Positions 25,550 to 32,200 of a DNA stretch of 32,208 nucleotides are shown here, piece after piece; the first letter of the stretch is position 1; every line of letters begins with the position of its first letter. The notes beneath the pieces are model-generated. The model had not been told where the DNA came from, did no database searches, and was given only the letters and a program-made list of their open reading frames with translations. Position numbers and translations under genes: made by a program. This DNA is from an uncultured Duganella sp. (lineage in GTDB: Bacteria > Pseudomonadota > Gammaproteobacteria > Burkholderiales > Burkholderiaceae): assembly GCA_946482335.1 (NCBI GenBank), contig CAMLRG010000045.1, positions 1 to 32,208 of the forward strand, given 5' to 3'.

Positions 25550-26311
25550 ATGAACGCAAATGCTGCTCCCAGCGTGGAATGCATGTCAGAACGGCCTGCT
25601 TCTCGCTCAGAACATGCGGGCGCCACTCTCGAAGACCAGCTGCCTTCCAACATGGAAGATGTGGTCACTGACGAGAAATCATTCGGTATACGCATGATTG
25701 ATACGATTGAAGGCCGCAGCCAAGCCAGTATGCTCATCAATAAGATGTATGCATGGCGCGGCTATACCGGCACGCACAAGATTTCCGACGATCCCAACCG
25801 GATCACGCTCACCGCCAGCACCAAGGGCCAAGTCGTGGTAGGGACCCTGACCCTGGGGCTCGATTCGCCGATCGGCATCATGGCCGATGAAATTTTCCGT
25901 GAAGAAATTGATGCCTACCGGCGCATCGGCGCCCGGGTGTGCGAAATCACCAAGCTGGCCTTCGATTCGAACGGCACCAAGGAGCAGATGGCCTCGCTGT
26001 TCCACCTGTCCGTGCTGTACGCCCGCGACTTGCATCATTGCACGCATATATTCATTGAGGTCAACCCGCGCCACCGCCGCTTTTATGAGCATATGCTGGG
26101 CTTCAAGCGCCTGGGGGAAATGCGCAACAATCCGCGCGTCAATGCGCCGGCCTATTTGCTGGTCGTCGACCTGGAGTATGTCACGCGCCAGATCAATGAG
26201 CTGGGCGGACAAGGCATGGGCAAGGTCGCCGCGCTGCGTTCCTTCTATCCGCTGTTCTATTCGCCGCGCGAGGAGGCCGGCATCTTGCAGCGCTTGAAGA
26301 ATATCCAGTAA
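25550..26311 (+). CDS. FeeM-like long-chain N-acyl amino acid synthase (GNAT fold)
   Basis: The 253-residue protein has a low-complexity N-terminus of about 45 residues and then a GNAT/autoinducer-synthase-like core: INKMYAWRGYTGTHKIS, VVVGTLTLGLDSPIGI, CEITKLAFDSNG (131-142), then IFIEVNPRHRRFYEHMLGF (168-185). This arrangement is that of the FeeM family, which transfers long acyl chains from ACP to the amino group of an amino acid such as tyrosine. Long-chain N-acyl amino acid synthases have been linked in the literature to PEP-CTERM/exosortase loci, which fits this place. An AGGAG ribosome site at 25536-25540 lies nine bases before the ATG. The ThiF gene follows after six bases. The amino acid substrate is not predictable. 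Confidence 0.82.
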   Translation: MNANAAPSVECMSERPASRSEHAGATLEDQLPSNMEDVVTDEKSFGIRMIDTIEGRSQASMLINKMYAWRGYTGTHKISDDPNRITLTASTKGQVVVGTLTLGLDSPIGIMADEIFREEIDAYRRIGARVCEITKLAFDSNGTKEQMASLFHLSVLYARDLHHCTHIFIEVNPRHRRFYEHMLGFKRLGEMRNNPRVNAPAYLLVVDLEYVTRQINELGGQGMGKVAALRSFYPLFYSPREEAGILQRLKNIQ

Positions 26312-26317
26312 AGGCCC

Positions 26318-27193
26318 ATGACCACGGCGTTCTCCTACGACGCGGCCTTCGCGCGCAATATCGGCTGGGTTACCCCTGAAGAACAGGCATTGCTTCGGGG
26401 TAAGCGCATTGCCATTGCCGGGGTGGGCGGGGTCGGCGGCGTCCACCTGTTGACCCTGGCGCGCCTCGGGGTGGGGGCTTTCCGCATTGCCGACTTCGAT
26501 ACCTTCGATCTCGCCAACTTCAACCGCCAGGCCGCGGCCTTCATGTCGACCCTGGGCTTGCCCAAGGCCGAGGTGGCGGCGCGCATGGCGCGCGACATCA
26601 ATCCCGAACTCGATATCGAGGTGTTCGGGGCCGGCGTCAATGCCGGCAATATGGCCGCCTTCCTGGAGGGCGTCGACCTTTACGTGGATGGCCTGGATTT
26701 CTTTGCCTTCGAAGCGCGCCAGCGCATTTTCGAGCATTGCCGCGCGCACCGCATCCCCGCCACCACGGTGGCGCCGCTGGGCATGGGGGCGGCCTGCCTG
26801 AATTTTTTGCCGGGCAAGATGAGCTTCGAGGAATACTTCCAATGGGGCGAGCGGCCAGAGCTGGAGAAGGCGCTGCGCTTCCTGGTCGGACTGGCGCCGG
26901 CCGGCCTGCACCGCCCCTACCTGGTCTGGCCGCAAGCGGTCAACCTGCGCGAGCGGCGCGGGCCTTCGACCATCATGGCCTGCCAGCTGTGCGCCGGCAT
27001 CGCCGCCACCCAGGCCTTGAAGATCCTGCTCGGGCGCGGCCACGTGCTGGCGGCGCCGCATGGCTTCCAGTACGACGCTTACCGCGACAAGCTGGTGCGC
27101 ACCTGGCGCCCGGGCGGCAACCGCAACCCCATCCAGCAACTGGCGCTGGCCATCGGCAAACGGGTCTATGGCAAGGCGCTGCAAAATCCATGA
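26318..27193 (+). CDS. ThiF/MoeB/E1-like adenylyltransferase
   Basis: The 291-residue protein has an E1-type nucleotide fold: IAIAGVGGVGG (31-41), the acidic strand end IADFDTFDLANFNRQ (57-71, with the Arg of the ATP site at 70), Lys83 and the VDGLD Asp124/Asp127 region. Such enzymes adenylate a C-terminal or free carboxylate. Only one Cys pair (ACQLCAG, 221-227) is seen, rather than the two CxxC zinc motifs of ThiF/MoeB, and no obvious E1 catalytic Cys. It is coupled by an ATGA overlap to a nitroreductase. This ThiF-nitroreductase pairing also occurs as a fusion in mycobacterial Rv1355c (MoeY)-type proteins. No sulphur-carrier (ThiS-like) partner is encoded nearby, so the substrate is open. 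Confidence 0.85.
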   Translation: MTTAFSYDAAFARNIGWVTPEEQALLRGKRIAIAGVGGVGGVHLLTLARLGVGAFRIADFDTFDLANFNRQAAAFMSTLGLPKAEVAARMARDINPELDIEVFGAGVNAGNMAAFLEGVDLYVDGLDFFAFEARQRIFEHCRAHRIPATTVAPLGMGAACLNFLPGKMSFEEYFQWGERPELEKALRFLVGLAPAGLHRPYLVWPQAVNLRERRGPSTIMACQLCAGIAATQALKILLGRGHVLAAPHGFQYDAYRDKLVRTWRPGGNRNPIQQLALAIGKRVYGKALQNP

Positions 27194-28257
27194 CCACCAT
27201 CGAATCGATCCTCGACCTCGCGCGCTGGGCCCCCAGCGGCGACAATGTGCAATCCTGGCAGTTCGAACTCCTCGGCCCGCAGCACGTCGCGGTGCATTGC
27301 CACGATACGCGCCACGACACCGTCTATGACCTGGATGGCCACTCCAGCCAGCTGGCCTTCGGGGCGCTGCTGGAAACCATGGCGATCGCCGCCAGCGCCC
27401 ATGGCTGGCGCGCCACGGTCACGCGCCGCGCGCTGCCCCCGGCGCAGGAGGCGCAGCCGGTGTTCGATGTGCATTTCGAAGCCGACGCCGCGGTGGCGCC
27501 GGATCCCTTGCTGGCAGCCATCCCGCAGCGCAGCGTGCAGCGGCGCCCGATGCACAGCACGCCGCTGACCGCGCAGCAGAAAGCCGCGCTGGCCGCGGCG
27601 GTCGGCCCCGGCTATAGCCTGCGCTGGCTGGAATCGTTTGGCGCGCGCTGGCAGGCGGCGCTGCTGATGTACCGCAATGCGCGCCTGCGCCTGACCATGC
27701 CGGAAGCCTACGAGGTGCACCGCCGCATCATCGACTGGAACCGGCAGTACAGCGAAGACAAGGTGCCGGACCAGGCACTGGGGGTGGATGCGCTGACGCT
27801 CAAGCTGATGCACTGGGCCATGCAGAGCTGGCAGCGCCTGGCGCGCATGAATGCCCTGATGGGCACCTGGGCGCCCCGGCTGCAAATGGATTTGCTGCCC
27901 GGCCTGGCCTGTTCGGCCCATGTGTCGATTGTGGCGGCACAGCCGCCGGCCGGCATCGACGATTACGTGGCGGCAGGACGTGCCGTGCAGCGCTTCTGGC
28001 TGACCGTGACCAGCCTGGGGCTGCAGTTGCAGCCGGAACAGACGCCGCTCATCTTTGCCCGTTACACCAAGGGCCGCGGCGTCGCATTTACCCGCGTGCA
28101 GGCGGTGCAGGCGGCGGCACGCCGCCTGCGCGAACAGACGGTACGCCTGTTCTTCGGCGAGCACGGCGAACCGGTGTTCATTGCCCGCGTCGGCGGCGGC
28201 GCCGCGGCGCGTTCGCGCTCGCTGCGCAAGCCGCTGGCGCAGCTGCTGAAGCGTTAG
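27190..28257 (+). CDS. Nitroreductase-family flavoprotein
   Basis: The 355-residue protein begins with the FMN-binding signature ILDLARWAPSGDNVQSWQF, standard for nitroreductases. A late block, GRAVQRFWLTVTSLGLQLQPEQTP, is the second conserved part of the fold. The middle (about 120-250) is longer than in short NfsB-type enzymes (about 220 residues), as in the nitroreductase half of Rv1355c-like proteins. It would use FMN for hydride transfer or oxidation. The start overlaps the ThiF gene (ATGA), so both subunits are probably made together. Its stop overlaps the stop of the convergent methyltransferase gene. The substrate is unknown; an oxidation of the FeeM/ThiF product is inference. Confidence 0.85.
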   Translation: MTTIESILDLARWAPSGDNVQSWQFELLGPQHVAVHCHDTRHDTVYDLDGHSSQLAFGALLETMAIAASAHGWRATVTRRALPPAQEAQPVFDVHFEADAAVAPDPLLAAIPQRSVQRRPMHSTPLTAQQKAALAAAVGPGYSLRWLESFGARWQAALLMYRNARLRLTMPEAYEVHRRIIDWNRQYSEDKVPDQALGVDALTLKLMHWAMQSWQRLARMNALMGTWAPRLQMDLLPGLACSAHVSIVAAQPPAGIDDYVAAGRAVQRFWLTVTSLGLQLQPEQTPLIFARYTKGRGVAFTRVQAVQAAARRLREQTVRLFFGEHGEPVFIARVGGGAAARSRSLRKPLAQLLKR

Positions 28258-29150
28258 TTCTTGGCGGCTGCCGGCCCCAGCAAGGCGCAGTTCATGCCCT
28301 TTTTGCCAAAGTGGCTGATCAGGTCGCCGAGATCGTTCTTGAACGTCGTCTCCATGTTGCGCTTGCGCTGCTCCAATGCGCTGGCCACGGCCGGCGCACT
28401 GTGGCGGCGAACCGGGCTCTTGAGTGCCAGCATGAAGGGCAGGCCCCAAGTCTTATACAGCTGGGCGTACCCTTGCAGCGGCGCCACGGCTTGTTCGAAT
28501 TCCTCGGGCGAAAACGCCGCGCGCAGCGAATTGATGTAATCGAGGGTGAACCGCTCGTGCTGGCGGTGCGCGTACTGGTGGCCGAAATAGGCAATGCTGC
28601 GCTCCGATTTCAGGTGGCCGAAATCCACCATGTAGACGCCGCCGCCCGGCTTCAGGATGCGCGCCACTTCGGCATAGGTTTGGCACAGCATGGCGAAGGT
28701 CGGCAAGTGATGCAGGGCCATGGTCGACACCACCGCGTCGACCGACTTGTCGGCGAACATGTCGAGCCGGGTGATGTTACCGGGCTGGAACGTGACATTG
28801 TGCAAGCCCAGCCGGGCCACGTGCGCGCGCGCCTTCTCCAGCATGGGTTCGGACAAGTCGACGCCAATGAAATTGATATCCGGATTCATGCTGGCCACCA
28901 GGCACAGCTGGTTGGCCGGGCCGCAGGCCAGATCCACCACGGTATCGCCCGGCTTGATGACTTCGCAGATATTGGCGGCATGGAACAGGTAGACTGGCGT
29001 CATGGGGGCGTTGTCCGCGCCGGCGTCGTCATACGCCTCCACATTGTCCTGGTTATCCATCACCAGGTCGGGTTCCGGGACCCGCGGGCTGCGTTCGCGC
29101 GTGAAAGTCTCACGCAGGACAGTTTTGATCAAACCTATGCTCGGCATCAT
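28254..29150 (-). CDS. Class I SAM-dependent methyltransferase
   Basis: The 298-residue protein has a Rossmann methyltransferase core. Motif I is VVDLACGPANQ (71-81), the acidic end of strand 2 is IGVDLSEPML (95-104), then DAVVSTMALHHLP and LKPGGGVYMVDFG. The N-terminal 50 residues and the C-terminal 100 residues are helical extensions, the latter with FGHQYAHRQHERFTLDYINSLRAAF. The RBS GGAGA lies five bases before the ATG at 29150. It is transcribed towards the nitroreductase and away from the PEP-CTERM gene. It could methylate the product of the FeeM-ThiF-nitroreductase cassette or a sugar; neither is shown by the sequence. Confidence 0.87.
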   Translation of the reverse strand: MMPSIGLIKTVLRETFTRERSPRVPEPDLVMDNQDNVEAYDDAGADNAPMTPVYLFHAANICEVIKPGDTVVDLACGPANQLCLVASMNPDINFIGVDLSEPMLEKARAHVARLGLHNVTFQPGNITRLDMFADKSVDAVVSTMALHHLPTFAMLCQTYAEVARILKPGGGVYMVDFGHLKSERSIAYFGHQYAHRQHERFTLDYINSLRAAFSPEEFEQAVAPLQGYAQLYKTWGLPFMLALKSPVRRHSAPAVASALEQRKRNMETTFKNDLGDLISHFGKKGMNCALLGPAAAKN

Positions 29151-29176
29151 CTTCTCCGGGAATGTTGTCTAAATGC

Positions 29177-29193
29177 TGTCGGAAATTCTTACA
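29177..29193. promoter_or_regulatory. Candidate activator (PrsR-type) binding dyad
   Basis: TGTCGGAAATTCTTACA is an imperfect palindrome (TGT-GAA-A-TTC-ACA arms, six of eight symmetric pairs). Its centre lies about 100 bases upstream of the predicted sigma-54 transcription start, a usual distance for enhancer sites. A single copy was seen, so the assignment is tentative. Confidence 0.35.
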
Positions 29194-29258
29194 TCCAGCA
29201 GCGGGGCAGCCCCGCCTTTCCCAACTAAGTCATTGTTTTTATTGCATACACATAGCAC

Positions 29259-29274
29259 TGGCACGCCACTTGCT
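29259..29274 (+). promoter_or_regulatory. Sigma-54 (-24/-12) promoter of the PEP-CTERM gene
   Basis: TGGCACGCCACTTGCT matches the sigma-54 consensus TGGCACG-N4-TTGCW in full. The GG at 29260-29261 and GC at 29272-29273 are exactly ten bases apart. The predicted start of transcription is near 29285. This kind of promoter needs an AAA+ activator, such as the PrsR encoded at the start of the window. Confidence 0.88.
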
Positions 29275-29294
29275 ACTACTGAGACGTAACTGCA

Positions 29295-29407
29295 TCGCGA
29301 CATGCCAAGCCGGACGCACCCAAGTTTATCGATCCAACAACTTGGCGGCAATCAAAAATGCAGGCGAACTTTTCTGGATGTTGGGTTTCACCTCGTGCAT
29401 GTCGCGA
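29295..29407 (+). promoter_or_regulatory. Structured 5' leader: 11-bp long-range inverted repeat with nested hairpin
   Basis: TCGCGACATGC (29295-29305) is exactly complementary to GCATGTCGCGA (29397-29407). Inside it CCAAGTT (29320-29326) pairs with AACTTGG (29339-29345) across a 12-base loop. In the mRNA the outer stem would close about 16 bases before the ribosome site. It might control translation or mRNA stability; no known riboswitch class was recognised. Confidence 0.45.
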
Positions 29408-29431
29408 ACGACCATACAAAATGGAGGAATG

Positions 29432-30298
29432 ATGCAAAAGACTATGAAGAAACTGCTTGCCGTCGCAGCCAGCCTGCTGCTGTGCACCAGCGCCAGCGCA
29501 GGGGAAGTGTTCTCGGTTGACCCGACCTCGCTGCCAGGCGTGGGCGGTTCGACCTTCGATGCCAAGTTCATGGGCGGCACTTCGTCGACCCGTATCTATC
29601 GCACCGCAGGCAACAATTATGAAGCCACCGGTTACCTGCAGTTCGGTAACTTCGTGAAACCGGGCGGCGGCAACGTGTCGCACAGCACCGACCGTCTGGG
29701 CTTGGAGTATGGCCTGTACGCGACGTTCACCCAGAGCTTCAGCTGCCCGAGCAGCCTGAAGATTGGCGTGGAGTGCGCAGTGACCGGCATCAACCTCTCG
29801 CTGTACGCCGACCCGTTCGCCGGTGGCGGTGAGAACGACTTCAACGAAGCGACCCTGGGCAGCAATGCCTCGGTCACCGTGAACGGTGTCGACGTGCTGC
29901 TGGCCACCGTGAATGGTGTCATCAGTGGCGTGGCCGGTGTCAACGTGCTGGGCGGCGCCTACGAAAACATCAACAGCAACTTCTTGCTGTCCGCTGCGGG
30001 CGAGGCTTACTTCTATGACCCGAACCCGTTCTACGTGATGGCCTTCAGCGCCTTCAACAACACTTCGCTGGGCGTGGCATGCGGCACCGGTCCGGTGGCA
30101 GCGCCGACCCAGGTCAATTGCGCCGGCGTCGACGGTATCCCTGCCAACGCTGACGATCCCAACCTGGATGTGATCGCCGTCAATTCGGAAATCGGTGGCA
30201 CCGACTTCCTGGGCAATCCAGTGCCGGAACCGGCCACCCTGGGCTTGCTGGGCCTGGGCTTGCTGGGCCTGGGTGCGATGCGCCGCCGTTCGGCCTAA
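29432..30298 (+). CDS. PEP-CTERM surface protein (exosortase substrate; possibly PepA-like)
   Basis: The 288-residue protein has a signal peptide (MQKTMKKLLAVAASLLLCTSASA, cleavage before GEVFSV) and a C-terminal sorting tail: VPEPATLG, a Leu/Gly helix and a final RRRSA. Exosortase A is known to cut such tails near PEP. The mature part is Gly/Asn/Ser-rich and beta-like, with two Cys pairs (about 107/116 and 219/229). Proteins of this kind tie exopolysaccharide into flocs or biofilm; the opening FSVDPTSLPG and the sigma-54 promoter recall the flocculation protein PepA, but this is a moderate match from memory. I chose ATG 29432, which is four bases after GGAGG; ATG 29429 is only one base after it, and ATG 29444 is also possible. 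Upstream in-frame codons lie in the leader. Confidence 0.9.
   Translation: MQKTMKKLLAVAASLLLCTSASAGEVFSVDPTSLPGVGGSTFDAKFMGGTSSTRIYRTAGNNYEATGYLQFGNFVKPGGGNVSHSTDRLGLEYGLYATFTQSFSCPSSLKIGVECAVTGINLSLYADPFAGGGENDFNEATLGSNASVTVNGVDVLLATVNGVISGVAGVNVLGGAYENINSNFLLSAAGEAYFYDPNPFYVMAFSAFNNTSLGVACGTGPVAAPTQVNCAGVDGIPANADDPNLDVIAVNSEIGGTDFLGNPVPEPATLGLLGLGLLGLGAMRRRSA
30241..30270 (+). repeat. 15-bp perfect tandem repeat in the PEP-CTERM membrane helix
   Basis: GGGCTTGCTGGGCCT occurs twice in a row and encodes the GLLGL-GLLGL part of the sorting-signal helix. Confidence 0.85.
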
Positions 30299-30314
30299 CC
30301 ATCCCATCCCATCG

Positions 30315-30345
30315 AAAAACCGCCGTGCTAGCACGGCGGTTTTTT
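30315..30345 (+). terminator. Rho-independent terminator of the PEP-CTERM gene
   Basis: A perfect 30-base palindrome (30315-30344) is centred on GCTAGC. Its GC-rich core CCGCCGTGC pairs with GCACGGCGG, flanked by five A's on the left and a run of six T's (30340-30345) on the right. It starts 17 bases after the stop codon. The group IIC intron enters six bases past the T run. Confidence 0.95.
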
Positions 30346-30351
30346 ATTTGG

Positions 30352-30739
30352 GTGCGCCCAGCATGGGCGCACTCCTGTGGGTGAAAGTCCCGCCGCAAGC
30401 TGACCACAGCGAGCGAAGTGAAGCGCAACTGCGGAAGAGTAATCGACCGTGGAAAGGAAGCGTGAATCGTAAATCATGAGCCGAGGAACACGAACCACAT
30501 AGAAGGCGCTGCCAAGCAGGGCGAGCGGGCCAATAACCGTGAAGCTCTTGTGGTCAATGCGAAGTGGCGTAAATGCGGCGGTTGTGTGATGAAGGAGTGC
30601 GGCCCTTACCTGGGGACGCCCTGCCTTACGTCTGAAAGGACGGCGGCGCTGCCGTAGCAGGGTCTCAGCAGAGGTCATAGTAGTTGGTGGTAGCGCCGGG
30701 AAGGCCCAACCCCACCGACGAAGGACCGAACGAGTAGGA
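30352..30739 (+). ncRNA. Group II intron ribozyme, 5' domains I-III (non-coding part)
   Basis: These 388 bases before the maturase carry no gene. They start with a perfect 9-bp hairpin (30352-30360 with 30364-30372) and contain GGGTGAAAGTCCCG, typical of the intron 5' region, then several GC-rich hairpin-forming stretches. They should fold as domain I to the start of domain IV. I did not assign EBS/IBS pairings. Confidence 0.8.
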
Positions 30740-30751
30740 GTGTCATCCGAC

Positions 30752-32119
30752 ATGTCGATGCGACAGTCAATGCATCAGATGTCCGCGCAAGCGGAGCGGG
30801 AGGCCGTAGGCCAAGGTGAAGCCTTGACCGCAACCTCCAGTGATGAAGTCTGTGGCCCGCGACATGCGTCAGGAGACGCAGGATCAATGCTGCTACGCGC
30901 AGCATTGAGAAGGGAAAACCTGCTGCAGGCGTTCAAGCGTGTGCGCGCCAACAAGGGCGCAGCCGGGGTGGATGGTCGGGACATCGACGAAACCTCGCGC
31001 TATCTGGCCGTGGCTTGGCCGGAAATACGCGAACAACTGCTGGCGGGGACGTACCGGCCCAGCCCGGTACGCAGGGTGACGATCCCCAAACCTGACGGAG
31101 GGGAGCGCGAGCTCGGCATCCCGACGGTGACGGATCGGCTGATCCAGCAGGCACTGCTCCAGGTGCTGCAACCCATACTTGATCCCACCTTCAGTGAGCA
31201 CAGCTACGGTTTTCGTCCTGGCCGGCGTGCGCAGGACGCGGTACTTGCCGCGAGAGCGTATGTCCAGTCGGGTCGGCGAGTCGTGGTGGACGTGGACCTG
31301 GCGCAGTTCTTTGACCGGGTCAACCATGACATTCTGATTGACCGCCTAAGGAAACGCATCGACGACGCAGGAGTGATCCGGCTGATCCGGGCCTATCTGA
31401 ACAGCGGCATCATGGACCATGGGGTGGTGCAGTCACGGCATGAGGGTACGCCGCAAGGCGGGCCGCTCTCGCCGCTGCTGGCCAATGTCCTGCTCGATGA
31501 AGTGGACAAGGAACTGGAACGACGCGGCCATTGTTTCGCGCGCTATGCCGATGATGCGAATGTGTACGTTCGCAGCAAGCGTGCTGGCGAGCGGGTGATG
31601 GCGCTGCTGCGTCGCCTCTATGACAAGTTGCACCTTGTGGTCAACGAAAACAAGAGCGCGGTCGGCAGTGCCTTCGGCCGCAAGTTTCTCGGTTATAGCC
31701 TCTGGGTAGCGCGTGGGAAAGTGGTGAAACTGAAGGTCGCGGAGAAACCGCTGGCAACGTTCAAGCAGCGCATCCGTGAACTGACGAGACGATCTGGCGG
31801 CCGCAGCATGCCTCAGGTCGTCGACAAGCTGCGTACCTACATGCTGGGCTGGAAGGGATACTTCAAGCTGGCCCAGACCCCAAAGGTTTGGAGGGAACTT
31901 GATGAATGGCTGCGCCACAGGCTACGAGCGATCCAGCTCAAGCACTGGAAACGAGGCAAAACCATATATCGGGAACTAACTCAGCTTGGGGCATCACCCT
32001 CGGTGGTACGAAAGGTGGCCGCGAATAGCCGCCGCTGGTGGCGAAACGCTGACCGCCTTCTTAAAACGGTCCTCACGATTTCATACTTCGACCGTCTTGG
32101 TGTACCACGCCTGTCCTGA
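30752..32119 (+). CDS. ltrA: Group II intron-encoded reverse transcriptase/maturase (class C)
   Basis: The 455-residue protein helps its host intron splice and copies it into new sites. After about 50 variable residues come LLQAFKRVRANKGAAGVDG, IPKPDGGERELGIPTVTDRLIQQ, SYGFRPGRRAQDAV, DVDLAQFFDRVNHDIL, EGTPQGGPLSPLLANVLLDE and the catalytic YADD (265-268), followed by KFLGYS. The maturase/thumb region is at about 335-420 with the conserved YMLGWKGYFKLAQTP. There is no C-terminal HNH endonuclease, as is normal for class C. All catalytic motifs are intact. I chose ATG 30752, 11 bases after AGGAG; a GTG at 30740 is in frame but sits on that ribosome site. The gene is contained in intron domain IV. 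Confidence 0.93.
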   Translation: MSMRQSMHQMSAQAEREAVGQGEALTATSSDEVCGPRHASGDAGSMLLRAALRRENLLQAFKRVRANKGAAGVDGRDIDETSRYLAVAWPEIREQLLAGTYRPSPVRRVTIPKPDGGERELGIPTVTDRLIQQALLQVLQPILDPTFSEHSYGFRPGRRAQDAVLAARAYVQSGRRVVVDVDLAQFFDRVNHDILIDRLRKRIDDAGVIRLIRAYLNSGIMDHGVVQSRHEGTPQGGPLSPLLANVLLDEVDKELERRGHCFARYADDANVYVRSKRAGERVMALLRRLYDKLHLVVNENKSAVGSAFGRKFLGYSLWVARGKVVKLKVAEKPLATFKQRIRELTRRSGGRSMPQVVDKLRTYMLGWKGYFKLAQTPKVWRELDEWLRHRLRAIQLKHWKRGKTIYRELTQLGASPSVVRKVAANSRRWWRNADRLLKTVLTISYFDRLGVPRLS

Positions 32120-32132
32120 CCTCAACTACTCG

Positions 32133-32200
32133 AACCGCCCGGTGCGGACCCGCATGCCGGGTGGTGTGGGAGGGGTGCAGCTAACCTTAGCTGCCCCCTA
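32133..32200 (+). ncRNA. Group II intron domains V and VI
   Basis: Domain V: ACCGCCCGG (32134-32142) pairs with CCGGGTGGT (32157-32165), including one G-T pair, and TGCGG pairs with CCGCA inside, giving the usual short catalytic hairpin. Domain VI: GGGG-T-GCAGCT (32172-32182) pairs with AGCTGC-CCCC (32189-32198). Its 3' strand has no clear bulged adenosine, which in class C introns can go with splicing by hydrolysis. Confidence 0.85.

Larger units (their letters stand above)
29151..29431. other. Regulatory region between methyltransferase and PEP-CTERM gene
   Basis: This 281-base gap holds, from left to right, an imperfect dyad at 29177-29193, a GC-rich palindrome GCGGGG-CAG-CCCCGC at 29201-29215, a sigma-54 promoter at 29259-29274 and a leader of about 147 bases with inverted repeats. 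The SD sequence GGAGG is at 29423-29427. Confidence 0.75.

Noticed and set aside
29201..29215. GC-rich palindrome GCGGGG-CAG-CCCCGC as a terminator for upstream transcription
   Set aside because: It has no T run, and the genes on either side diverge, so no transcript should end here; it may be a protein site but nothing supports that.
29162..29431. Upstream extension of the PEP-CTERM gene in the same frame
   Set aside because: It would place the sigma-54 promoter inside the gene and bury the signal peptide; GGAGG at 29423 and the signal sequence fix the start near 29432.
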